Assembly: GCA_025928125.1 (NCBI GenBank)
Contig: JAICKD010000019.1
Location: forward strand, 1 to 13,989
Reading direction: 5' to 3'
Origin: Ktedonobacterales bacterium
GTDB taxonomy: Bacteria; Chloroflexota; Ktedonobacteria; Ktedonobacterales; JADMIN01
DNA: 13,989 bases
In this document: positions 6,280-13,208 of the stretch, in pieces
How the letters are laid out: each line of letters opens with the position of its first letter
Position numbering within the stretch: position 1 is the stretch's first letter
Program-made: the position numbers and the translations under genes
The notes under the pieces: generated by a model
The model's input: the letters and a program-made list of their open reading frames with translations, nothing else
Databases searched by the model: none
Told to the model about the DNA's origin: nothing

Positions 6280-7182
6280 CTATTCCGCTGCGACAGGCGC
6301 AAGCACGAAGTCATAGCGCATGGTGGAGAAGGGACGGTCCATCTGTCGGCCATCGGGCGCGATACCCGCCTCATGCCGCTCGAACGGCACAATCAGCGAC
6401 GACTTGACGCCGAAGACAGCATCGGTGTCGAGGTAGTGATCGCCCTCGGCGAAGACGTGCGTGACCAGCGCATGATAGCCGGGCGCCGTAATCATGAAGT
6501 GGACGTGCGCCGGACGCATCGGGCTGCGCTGCGCGGCGGCCAGCAGGTCGCCCACCGGCCCATCATCAGGAATCGGATAGGCCGTTGGCAGCAGCGACCA
6601 GAAGTAGTAGCGCCCGTCACGATCACTGAACAGGTGGCCGCGCCCCCGCGCGCTTTCCAGGTCGTCATACTGCACGTCATAGTGGCCCAGATCGTCCGCC
6701 TGCCAGACCTCGATGCGCGCGTCCGGAATCGGCGCGCCATCCAGCGAGCGTACGGAGCCGTGCAAATAGCATGGCTCGCCGGGAGCGCCGTTGGCCATAT
6801 CGTCGCCGTTGGCGTAGCGCGGTGAGTTCGCGGTGAAAAATGGGCCGAAGACGGTCGATTCGGTCGCGCCAGCGGGCCGCTGGTGGTTGATGCCAATCAC
6901 CTGCATCGAGACTCCCAGCACGTCGGAAAGCAGGATGAACTCCTGGCGCTGGTCGGTGGTGATATGGCCGACGCGCGTCAGAAAGTCGATCCCGCTGGCC
7001 CACTCCTCTTCGGTCAACTGCACCTCGCCGACAAACGCATGCAGATGCCTGACCAGACTGGACATAATCTCTGTGAGGCGATCCGAGGCGCAGTGAGAAA
7101 AGCTGGCGAGCACCGCCGCGGTCAGGGTATCGCCGCTGAGGTTACGTGCGCCGTCAGGGATCGTTGGCTCCTGTGGGTCCAT
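6280..7182 (-). CDS. Intradiol ring-cleavage dioxygenase (hydroxyquinol/catechol 1,2-dioxygenase type)
   Basis: A 300-residue protein matching the family's usual length. An N-terminal helical dimerisation domain (about 1-105) carries SDVLGVSMQVIGINH. The catalytic beta-sandwich carries TESTVFGPFF, LHGSVRSLDGAPIPDARIEVWQ split by the usual Gly-Ala turn, GHYDVQY with Tyr168, AYPIPDDGPVG with Tyr202, and RPAHVHFM with His226 and His228. The two Tyr and two His are the Fe(III) ligands of intradiol enzymes, so it should be active. Such enzymes cleave catechols to cis,cis-muconates, or hydroxyquinol to maleylacetate, with O2. The YPIPDDGPVG and APGYxxLVTHVF pattern favours the hydroxyquinol or chlorocatechol branch. 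The RBS GAGGAGGGAG precedes the ATG. No cycloisomerase, hydrolase or maleylacetate reductase gene is adjacent, so the pathway is unclear. Confidence 0.92.
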   Translation of the reverse strand: MDPQEPTIPDGARNLSGDTLTAAVLASFSHCASDRLTEIMSSLVRHLHAFVGEVQLTEEEWASGIDFLTRVGHITTDQRQEFILLSDVLGVSMQVIGINHQRPAGATESTVFGPFFTANSPRYANGDDMANGAPGEPCYLHGSVRSLDGAPIPDARIEVWQADDLGHYDVQYDDLESARGRGHLFSDRDGRYYFWSLLPTAYPIPDDGPVGDLLAAAQRSPMRPAHVHFMITAPGYHALVTHVFAEGDHYLDTDAVFGVKSSLIVPFERHEAGIAPDGRQMDRPFSTMRYDFVLAPVAAE

Positions 7183-7221
7183 AGTGCTCCCTCCTCTTCG
7201 TCGGAGTTTGCCTTGAAAATG

Positions 7222-7920
7222 TTACTCGACAGTGATGCCCATCGCGCGGACCAGCGCCAGCGCCTGCACCTGGTCAACAATCGCGCCGCGTAGCTCATCG
7301 GGACCGGCGCGCATGCCGTCGATCTGGCAGCCGCGCAGATCGGCGCCCGCGAGCGTCGCACCGGTAAAGTCGGTGTTGCTGAGATCGCAGCGGACGAACG
7401 CCACCCCGGTCAAATCGGACTTGCGAAAGTCGGTCCCGGTCAGCGGACAGTCCTCGAAGCGCACGCCGGGCATCTTCACCTGATAAAACTGGGCGAGGTC
7501 CAGTTTGCAGTCGCGGAAAATGGTGTCGCCAAACCGCGCCTCCTGCGTGGCGAATCCGGTCATGCGGCAGCCGATAAACTCGGCGCGGACACACGACGCC
7601 TTGGGCCACGCCGCATTGGCGAGATTGCAGCCCGCGAGGCGCACGTCTTCCAGCCGCAGATTCTCGAACCGCGCGGCGGTGGCGATCATCTGGGTGAAGA
7701 TGACCGTCTCGAAGTGCAGGCGCTCGATGGCGCTGTCGGCGAGGTCCAGCCGCTGATACTCCAACTGCGAGTAGGTCTCGCCATAGGCGGGCATATCGCC
7801 GGGCAACTCTGCGGATGGCAACACCTTCGGCAATTTCGGCGCCTTGATGCTACTTTTCTCTTTGCTCGATGCCAAGATGCGCCCCTCACTCTCTGCCGCA
7901 CGCTGTGCATCAGTCTTCAC
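7222..7920 (-). CDS. Pentapeptide-repeat protein
   Basis: Up to 232 residues. A charged, probably disordered N-terminus (1-45) precedes a run of pentapeptide repeats from about residue 57 to 203, with a central Leu or Phe every five residues: FENLRLEDVRLAGCNLANAA, then FEDCPLTGTDFRKSDLTGVA and FVRCDLSNTDFTGATLAGAD. These form a right-handed quadrilateral beta-helix. A C-terminal cap, DQVQALALVRAMGITVE, is typical of one subgroup. Function across the family is diverse (DNA-gyrase mimicry in Qnr/MfpA, others unknown), and nothing here points to a specific target. The start is uncertain: GTG at 7920 with a poor ribosome site, or TTG at 7875 preceded by GAGGGG. A stop lies three codons upstream of the GTG. 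The dioxygenase follows after 39 bp, so the two may be co-transcribed. Confidence 0.85.
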   Translation of the reverse strand: MKTDAQRAAESEGRILASSKEKSSIKAPKLPKVLPSAELPGDMPAYGETYSQLEYQRLDLADSAIERLHFETVIFTQMIATAARFENLRLEDVRLAGCNLANAAWPKASCVRAEFIGCRMTGFATQEARFGDTIFRDCKLDLAQFYQVKMPGVRFEDCPLTGTDFRKSDLTGVAFVRCDLSNTDFTGATLAGADLRGCQIDGMRAGPDELRGAIVDQVQALALVRAMGITVE

Positions 7921-8002
7921 TGAATGTATCTATCTTCACGATACCAGATTCTTCGGGTTGTTCGGAATGCGTTCCACAACAACGTCCTCTGCCTGAAGTG
8001 CG

Positions 8003-8058
8003 GGCGGTTAAAACCGCGCCTGAAGGGCCTGCGGCCACGAAGTCCGCCGTCGCGGACT
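8003..8058 (+). repeat. Two-hairpin intergenic palindromic repeat, copy A
   Basis: Hairpin 1 is GCGGTT-AA-AACCGC (8004-8017). Hairpin 2 is AGTCCGC-CGTC-GCGGACT (8041-8058). The reverse complement of 11369-11432 has the same layout with shared blocks (GCGCCT, GGCCT, GCCAC, AAGTCCGCC). The 7921-8249 gap contains this repeat, a further hairpin and a promoter, but no gene. Confidence 0.8.
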
Positions 8059-8104
8059 GCCCAGACCGTGCCTATGCGATATCCACGCCACGGGCAGGAT
8101 TAGC

Positions 8105-8122
8105 CGCGGCATTCATGCCGCG
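8105..8122. repeat. Hairpin CGCGGCAT-TC-ATGCCGCG
   Basis: A perfect 8-bp stem with a two-base loop, 46 bp after copy A. The same style (two-base loop, GC-rich foot) suggests it belongs to the same repeat array. It has no counterpart near copy B. Confidence 0.6.
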
Positions 8123-8169
8123 AAGTTGGACTATCGAGCGTATCTGCCATCAATCGCTGGTAGATGAAC

Positions 8170-8199
8170 TTGACACAACGACCCTTTATGCACAATACT
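8170..8199 (+). promoter_or_regulatory. Promoter candidate for the FrnE-like gene
   Basis: A perfect -35 TTGACA (8170-8175), 18-bp spacer and AATACT (8194-8199) at -10. Transcription would start near 8206, giving a leader of about 45 nt. The neighbourhood is locally AT-rich, as expected for a promoter. Confidence 0.55.
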
Positions 8200-8249
8200 T
8201 TACTTATGGAAGTAATAGGAATTACGCCCTTATGATGAAAGAGATGATC

Positions 8250-8984
8250 ATGAAGGTTGAAATCTGGTCGGATGTTGTCTGCCCCTGGTGCTATATCGGC
8301 AAACGCCGCTTCGAGTCCGCGCTCGCCGCATTCCCCCATCGTGACGAGGTCGAGGTGGTCTATCGCAGCTTCGAGCTGGACCCCACCGCGCAGGTCGAGT
8401 CGGGGCAGTCCGTCACCGAGAGGCTGGCGGAGAAATACGGCGTGAGCTTGGCGCAGGCCGACGCGATGAATGCGCGGGTGACAGGTATCGCAGCTGGCGA
8501 GGGGTTGGAGTACCACCTGGAGAAGGCGCGGCACGCCAACACGGTCAAAGCGCATCGCCTGATCCATCTCGCCGCCAGCAAGGGTCTGCAAGACGCGGTG
8601 CTGGAGCGGGTGATGACGGCCTATTTCAGCGAGGGCGAGAACATCGGCGAGACCGAGGCGCTGGTGCGTCTGGCGGCTGAGGCGGGACTCGACGCCGATG
8701 AGGCGCGCGCCGCCTTGGACGGTGACGCCTACACCGACGCCGTGCGCGCGGATGAGCGACGGGCGCGGATGCTCGGCATCAACGGCGTCCCGTTCTTCGT
8801 CGTGGATGAGCGCTATGGGGTCTCGGGCGCGCAGCCCGCTGAGTTGCTCCTTCAGGTGCTCGAAGAGGCGTGGGCCGAGAGCCATCCACTGCTCAAAGTG
8901 ATCGGCACGGAGGACACCGACGCCTGCGAGGGCGAGAGTTGCGCGCTGCCTACCGAAGCTAGCGCCGTTGATCAAGAGGCATAA
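8250..8984 (+). CDS. FrnE-like DsbA-family thiol oxidoreductase
   Basis: A 244-residue thioredoxin-fold protein without a signal peptide, so cytoplasmic. MKVEIWSDVVCPWCYIGKRR opens the protein, with active site Cys11-Pro-Trp-Cys14. An all-helical insertion follows (about 60-150, with HLEKARHANTVKAHRLIHLA). GINGVPFFVVDERYGVSGAQ carries the cis-Pro loop. The C-terminal tail has CEGESC (Cys226 and Cys231), a CX4C pair like that described for Deinococcus radiodurans FrnE; it may be a second redox pair. FrnE-type proteins reduce, oxidise or isomerise disulfides or act on polyketide-like substrates; the partner is unknown. In-frame ATGs at 8232, 8235 and 8244 precede this one. 8250 is chosen for the GAAAGAG at 8237-8243 and because relatives begin at this MxVEIWSD. 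The 3' end overlaps the convergent thioesterase gene by 26 bp. Confidence 0.9.
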   Translation: MKVEIWSDVVCPWCYIGKRRFESALAAFPHRDEVEVVYRSFELDPTAQVESGQSVTERLAEKYGVSLAQADAMNARVTGIAAGEGLEYHLEKARHANTVKAHRLIHLAASKGLQDAVLERVMTAYFSEGENIGETEALVRLAAEAGLDADEARAALDGDAYTDAVRADERRARMLGINGVPFFVVDERYGVSGAQPAELLLQVLEEAWAESHPLLKVIGTEDTDACEGESCALPTEASAVDQEA

Positions 8985-9471
8985 TGAGGCAGGTGCTGCT
9001 GGCGGTGGCCAACAGCTTGCCATTAGCGTCGGTGAGGCGCGCCTCCACGACGGCGGTGGTTCGTCCGAGGTGGACAATGTTGCCCTCGGCGCGCACCTCG
9101 CCCGTGGCCGTCGTCATCGCGCGCAGAAAGTTAACCTTCAGTTCCAGCGTGGTAAAGATCATTCCAGCGGGCAGCGACGAGAGCACGGCAATGCCCATCG
9201 CCGAGTCGAGCAGGGTCGCGGCCATGCCGCCATGAACGACGCCCGCCGGGTTGTAATGATACTCTGACGGCGTCGATGTGAAGACGGCGCGCCCTTCTGT
9301 CACCTCGATCAGTTGGGCATCCATCGTCTGGAGCATAGGCGCCAGCGGCCTGCCACTCTCCAGCGTCGCGCGCAGAACGTCGAGCGGGCGGTTGCCCTTG
9401 AAGAGCGCTACCGTCTCCATCGGATCGCGCCAACTATAGGTCCGCGTGCGCTCGTTGTCAGTATCACTCAT
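8959..9471 (-). CDS. PaaI-family hotdog thioesterase
   Basis: A 170-residue single hotdog domain. YHYNPAGVVHGGMAATLLDS (71-90) is the diagnostic stretch: the Asn-Pro-x-Gly-x-x-His-Gly-Gly (Asn74, His80) followed by the long central helix with Asp89. TTLELKVNFLRAM (107-119) and GEVRAEGNIVHLGRTTAVVEA (124-144) are the usual later strands. Such enzymes hydrolyse acyl-CoA thioesters as tetramers; aromatic or medium-chain acyl-CoAs are common substrates. The ATG at 9471 follows GAGAAGG closely. It lies downstream of the biotin carboxylase on the same strand, but the two are separated by the 144-bp palindromic element. The stop lies inside the end of the convergent FrnE-like gene. Confidence 0.9.
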   Translation of the reverse strand: MSDTDNERTRTYSWRDPMETVALFKGNRPLDVLRATLESGRPLAPMLQTMDAQLIEVTEGRAVFTSTPSEYHYNPAGVVHGGMAATLLDSAMGIAVLSSLPAGMIFTTLELKVNFLRAMTTATGEVRAEGNIVHLGRTTAVVEARLTDANGKLLATASSTCLIMPLDQRR

Positions 9472-9526
9472 TGCCTTCTCGATTGCTGTTGATGGCGGCT
9501 CTCGGTCTCCAACGGATTGATTGCAG

Positions 9527-9670
9527 CTCTCTCGGCCATAAATGGCCGGAGTAAAATGGAGAGGCCATAAATGGCCGTCTCGCCGCTGGCGGCGAGCAGC
9601 GTCGCGGGCGATGCCGATGGGCTTTCAAGCCCTCTTTCTATCCTACTCCGGCATTTTAAGGCCGAGAGAG
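9527..9670. repeat. 144-bp nested palindromic element with 27-bp terminal inverted repeats
   Basis: The ends 9527-9553 and 9644-9670 are inverted copies with 24 of 27 columns identical. The left end itself folds: CGGCCAT-AA-ATGGCCG (9533-9548). Inside are GGCCAT-AA-ATGGCC (9563-9576), CTCGCCGC-TG-GCGGCGAG (9579-9596) and GGGCTT-TC-AAGCCC (9619-9632). It fits a miniature transposable element or a structured RNA region. No transposase and no clear target duplication seen. It fills most of the 9472-9677 gap. Confidence 0.75.
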
Positions 9671-9677
9671 TTTCCAT

Positions 9678-11288
9678 TTACCACCCACCTCCAAGGGCCG
9701 CACGGCGACCAAACGTGCGCCAGCGATTGCCATCACCACTCGCCTGCTCCCCGCCGGGATGCTTCCGGCTGGCGGACGCCTCGCCCTCATCCTGCGCTGC
9801 CAGGGCGGCGGCCAGCGCCGCGATCTCCTCCGGTGAGATATCGCCCCCGCCACTATCAGATGCGATCTGTCGAGCCGCCTCGTCGGCGTCCCATGTCTCA
9901 GCGATGAAGTCGGTCGAGAAATCGCCCGCTACGAAACGAGGCTGATCGAGCAGCCAGCGGGCGAAGGGGATCGTCGTGCGCACCCCTGCGATAACATACT
10001 CGTCGAGTGCGCGCCGCAGCCGGGCCATCGCCTCGGCGCGGTCCTCACCCCAGCAAATCAGCTTCGCGAGCAGTGAATCGTAGTAGAGCGGGATATCCAT
10101 GCCGTCGTAGAGCGCGCTATCCAGCCGCACGCCAGGCCCGGCGGGGTCACGCAGCGCCGCCACACGCCCCGATGCTGGCAGAAAGCGGTTGAGCGGGTCC
10201 TCCGCCGTGATGCGCGCCTCGATAGCATGCCCACGGAAGCGTATCTGTTCCTGGGTTACACTCAGCGGCAACCCCGCCGCCACCCGCAGTTGCTCGCGCA
10301 CGAGGTCCAGCCCGGTGACCAGCTCGGTGACGGGATGCTCTACCTGTAAGCGCGCGTTGACTTCGAGGAAATAGAAGCTGCCGTCTGGCCCCAGCAGAAA
10401 TTCGCACGTTCCCGCGTTGACGTAGCCTACCGCCTGCGCCAGCCGCACCGCCGCCTCGGTGAAGCGCGCGCGTGACTCCGCGTTCAGCGCGGGGGAAGGC
10501 GACTCTTCGATCAGCTTCTGGTGGCGCCGCTGGATCGAGCACTCGCGCTCGCCCAGGTGGATCACGTTGCCATGGATGTCGCCGAAAATCTGCACCTCGA
10601 TGTGCCGCGCCGGGATGACCGCCTTCTCCATGTAGACGCTGCTATCGCCGAACGCGCCCAGCGCCTCGCTGCGGGCCAGCCGGAGCGAGGCCTCAAGTTC
10701 TTCGGGGCGATGGACGAAGCGAATACCCTTGCCGCCGCCGCCCGCCGCCGCCTTAATCATGATGGGATAGCCAATCTCCTCGGCCAGTCGCGCCGCCTCG
10801 CGCATGTCGTCCAGCCCGGTATCGTAGCCGGGGACGATAGGCACGCCCGCATCGCGCGCCACCCGGCGGGCAGCGGTCTTCTCGCCCATCTCGCGCATGA
10901 CGCGCCCTGGCGGCCCTACGAAGCGCAGGCCCGCACTCGCGCAGGCGTCGGCGAACTCGGGATTTTCCGAGAGGAAACCATAGCCGGGATGGATCGCGCC
11001 CGCGTTGGTCTGGCGCGCCGCATCGAGTATTTTGGGGATGCTCAGATAGCTTTCGGAGGCTGGCGCTGGCCCGATATGGACCGCCTCATCCGCCATGCGC
11101 ACATGGGTCGCCGTGCGGTCGGCGTCGCTATAGACCGCGACCGATTTCAGCCCCAGATCGCGACAGGCGCGGATGACGCGCAGGGCAATCTCCCCACGGT
11201 TGGCGATGAGGACCGTATCGAACGGGAAACGCTCGCCTGGCTGGCCTGACGACGGGGCCGTATGTGTTCTCTGCGTGTGACGAGCCAT
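9678..11288 (-). CDS. accC: Biotin carboxylase subunit of an acyl-CoA carboxylase
   Basis: A 536-residue ATP-grasp enzyme that carboxylates biotin using ATP and bicarbonate. The N-terminal Rossmann-like domain is DTVLIANRGEIALRVIRACR (24-43) and AIHPGYGFLSENPEFA (98-113). The Gly-rich ATP loop GGGGKG is at 183-188. HIEVQIFGD (229-237), ERECSIQRRHQKLIEESPSP (247-266; Lys258 matches E. coli Lys238) and FLEVNARLQVEHPVTE (307-322; Glu309, Asn311, Arg313, Glu317) carry the metal and biotin-site residues. The C-terminal domain ends near 475. A low-complexity acidic then basic tail (476-536) follows. There is no Met-Lys-Met biotinylation motif, so the biotin carrier and carboxyltransferase must be encoded elsewhere. 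GGGAG precedes the ATG at a proper distance. It may supply acetyl- or propionyl-CoA carboxylase; which one cannot be told. Confidence 0.95.
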   Translation of the reverse strand: MARHTQRTHTAPSSGQPGERFPFDTVLIANRGEIALRVIRACRDLGLKSVAVYSDADRTATHVRMADEAVHIGPAPASESYLSIPKILDAARQTNAGAIHPGYGFLSENPEFADACASAGLRFVGPPGRVMREMGEKTAARRVARDAGVPIVPGYDTGLDDMREAARLAEEIGYPIMIKAAAGGGGKGIRFVHRPEELEASLRLARSEALGAFGDSSVYMEKAVIPARHIEVQIFGDIHGNVIHLGERECSIQRRHQKLIEESPSPALNAESRARFTEAAVRLAQAVGYVNAGTCEFLLGPDGSFYFLEVNARLQVEHPVTELVTGLDLVREQLRVAAGLPLSVTQEQIRFRGHAIEARITAEDPLNRFLPASGRVAALRDPAGPGVRLDSALYDGMDIPLYYDSLLAKLICWGEDRAEAMARLRRALDEYVIAGVRTTIPFARWLLDQPRFVAGDFSTDFIAETWDADEAARQIASDSGGGDISPEEIAALAAALAAQDEGEASASRKHPGGEQASGDGNRWRTFGRRAALGGGW

Positions 11289-11306
11289 GTGTTCTCCCGC
11301 TGACCT

Positions 11307-11326
11307 GCGGATAACGTCGTATCCGC
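11307..11326. promoter_or_regulatory. Dyad GCGGATA-N6-TATCCGC ahead of biotin carboxylase
   Basis: Perfect 7-bp arms with a 6-bp spacer, ending 18 bp before the ATG at 11288. The layout suits a dimeric repressor such as TetR or GntR type, or a leader hairpin just before the GGGAG ribosome site. No regulator gene lies next to it. Confidence 0.45.
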
Positions 11327-11368
11327 TTGTATGCTTGCCATCACCACGGCGTCGGCTATGCTTTCTGG

Positions 11369-11432
11369 AGTCCGCGCAGGCGGACTTTGTGGCGGAGCGC
11401 AGTGAGGCCGTTTAGGCGCGACTTTAGTCGCC
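11369..11432 (-). repeat. Two-hairpin intergenic palindromic repeat, copy B (inverted relative to copy A)
   Basis: Read on the minus strand: hairpin 1 is GCGACT-AA-AGTCGC (complement of 11418-11431) and hairpin 2 is AGTCCGC-CTGC-GCGGACT (complement of 11369-11386). The order and linking blocks match copy A, with about 8 extra bases between GGCCT and GCCAC. Two stem pairs in hairpin 1 changed together (G-C to A-T and T-A to C-G). The 11289-11678 gap holds this repeat, the dyad and a promoter candidate, and no gene. Confidence 0.8.
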
Positions 11433-11586
11433 AGCATACCCGCCAATAGCATACCATGCGTCGTATATCAGGATGCCAGCGTAGGTCTGCGATTCCGCAG
11501 CTAGCAAGGAATATTAAGCCGACATTGGCCTGGTGCTGGGCGAGGCTATCACCCGTTGTTGGCACTTACTTTGCATGCCACCACTG

Positions 11587-11595
11587 TGCTAGACT
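11587..11595 (+). promoter_or_regulatory. Extended -10 candidate TGC-TAGACT
   Basis: TGn followed by TAGACT (4/6), 83 bp before the aminotransferase start. No -35 at standard spacing. Weak support. Confidence 0.3.
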
Positions 11596-11678
11596 TCGCT
11601 GGGGAAGTGTCGTCGTTTTTCTCGGACGGCTGTGTCAGATTGTGGGAAATTCCTCGATTCAGGACAAAGGAGTCCAGC

Positions 11679-13193
11679 ATGATGGAGGATGCCTTCTTTC
11701 GGCGTCCGCGATTGGCGTCCAGCACGGTGAGCGCATCCGCGCCGCCCAGCGCTGGTGAGTCCGGTAAATCTAAGACGATGTCTGCGACCGCCGCCGAACG
11801 CGCGCGCGAGCAAGTGGTGCAACTGCGTGATGCCGCATGTGATGTAGCTCGCCCGAAGGTGAACGCGGGCGCCGCGCCCATCCGTGTGATGGCGCGCATG
11901 GTCGCCGATTTGGTGGCGGAGTGTCGCGAGCTGGCAATCCCGCCCGAGCTGATGGCCACCGAAATTGTCAACCGAACCATCGGGGACGTAGACGTCCGCC
12001 GCATCAGCGCGACCGAAGACGGCCCGGAATTTGCCACCCTCGCCGATGATATGGGGCTGGCCCTGCCACGCGAGCCAATCGACGGCATCCCCGCGACCGG
12101 CAAGCGCTATCGCTGGATTCACCGCCAGATGGAGGCATTCGAGCGCCAACTGCTCGCCCGCCATGTCGATATGCGCATGTATGACCTGAACGGCGTTGGA
12201 AATCCGCTGCTGCGCGAGATGCTCTCGGCCTACCTGATGCGCGTCTGGGGCTATACCGTCCCCTCCACTCAAATCCACCTCAGCCTCGGCTCACTCGACG
12301 GCCTGAACAAGTTCTTCCAGGGATATACCGCCCTCCAGCGCAAGAGCCTGGCGCATAGCTACGATGCCTTCCAGGCTGCGGTGATCTTCCCCGCGCCCGG
12401 CTTCAATGTGCCAGAATGGCAGGCGCAGTCCCTCGGCCTGCGGCTCCATCGCCTGCACACCAGCGCCGACAACGCCTTCAAGGTGACGCCCGATGAGTTG
12501 CGCGCCGCCCTGGCCGAGAATCACGACATCCGTATCTTCTACCTTACCGTCAGCAGCAATCCTACGGCGTTTGCCTATACCCCCGACGAGCTGCGCGCGC
12601 TCTGCGCCGTGCTGCGGGAAAGCGCGCCCGACGTGCTGATCGCCGCCGATCTGGCCTATATCGGCACCGGTGAACCCGCCGATGACCGGGCGCGGATGGC
12701 TATCTTCAGCGATCCCGAGGTACTGCGGCAGAGTGTGCTCTTCTGCAGCTTCTCCAAGACCCACACGCTGACTGGCGACCGCTGTGGCTTCGTGGTCTTT
12801 GGCGATCCCGGCCTGGCGGCGGACCTCGGCCCCGGTTGGACCAATGGCTGCGCCGCGCTGCCCGCCGACTGGCAGCTACGCTACATGGCCTACGTCAAAC
12901 TCTTCGGCGAGCATCCCGAGATCGAGGAGCGGATTCGCGCGCTCTATCGTCTCCGTCGCGAGCGGCTCGTGCGCCAGCTACAGCATCTCAACGAGCAGTA
13001 TGACCTCTTCGCGCGGATCAATCTCGATGATGGTGGCACCGTATATAACTGGAGCCAGCTTCGGCCCGGCGAGGATGTCTTCTCGCTTTTCAGCAAGACG
13101 GGCATCGCAGGCGTGCCGGGGAGCGCCTTCGGCTATAGCGACGACTTCGTACGCCTCTCCGTCGGCTGCATTCCCGTGCCAGCGGTCGAATAA
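11679..13193 (+). CDS. PLP-dependent aminotransferase, class I/II fold, with long N-terminal extension
   Basis: 504 residues, about 100 longer than typical class I/II enzymes. The first 35 residues are Ser/Pro/Ala-rich and look disordered. Residues 36-165 are a helical region I do not recognise. The aminotransferase core starts near 168: NGVGNPLLREMLSAYL (171-186), FPAPGFNVPEW (237-247), VSSNPTAFAYTPDEL (291-305, Asn294), AADLAYIG (322-329, Asp324 and Tyr327), SFSKTHTLTGDRCGF (357-371, PLP Lys360 and Arg368), and VRLSVG (491-496, Arg492 for the substrate carboxylate). All cofactor residues are present, so it should be active; the amino donor and acceptor are unknown. AAGGAG lies 6 bp before the ATG at 11679; the frame extends 41 codons upstream without a ribosome site. 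A membrane-protein gene starts 15 bp after the stop, suggesting co-transcription. Confidence 0.88.
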   Translation: MMEDAFFRRPRLASSTVSASAPPSAGESGKSKTMSATAAERAREQVVQLRDAACDVARPKVNAGAAPIRVMARMVADLVAECRELAIPPELMATEIVNRTIGDVDVRRISATEDGPEFATLADDMGLALPREPIDGIPATGKRYRWIHRQMEAFERQLLARHVDMRMYDLNGVGNPLLREMLSAYLMRVWGYTVPSTQIHLSLGSLDGLNKFFQGYTALQRKSLAHSYDAFQAAVIFPAPGFNVPEWQAQSLGLRLHRLHTSADNAFKVTPDELRAALAENHDIRIFYLTVSSNPTAFAYTPDELRALCAVLRESAPDVLIAADLAYIGTGEPADDRARMAIFSDPEVLRQSVLFCSFSKTHTLTGDRCGFVVFGDPGLAADLGPGWTNGCAALPADWQLRYMAYVKLFGEHPEIEERIRALYRLRRERLVRQLQHLNEQYDLFARINLDDGGTVYNWSQLRPGEDVFSLFSKTGIAGVPGSAFGYSDDFVRLSVGCIPVPAVE

Positions 13194-13208
13194 CCGGGTA
13201 AATCTATC

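Noticed and set aside
7869..8249. Upstream extension of the FrnE-like frame (127 extra codons)
   Set aside because: It runs through the hairpin repeat and the TTGACA promoter, and relatives begin at MxVEIWSD.
8100..9077. Minus-strand open frame of 325 codons opposite the FrnE-like gene
   Set aside because: Shadow frame: the plus strand encodes CPWC and the full DsbA pattern.
9527..9670. Integron attC site or CRISPR fragment
   Set aside because: No integrase, no attC core sites, and no evenly spaced direct repeats with unique spacers.
9542..9945. Two overlapping plus-strand frames (121 and 124 codons)
   Set aside because: They read through the palindromic element and antisense to the biotin carboxylase tail; low-complexity translation.
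10521..11249. Plus-strand open frame of 242 codons
   Set aside because: Antisense to the biotin carboxylase ATP-grasp domain.
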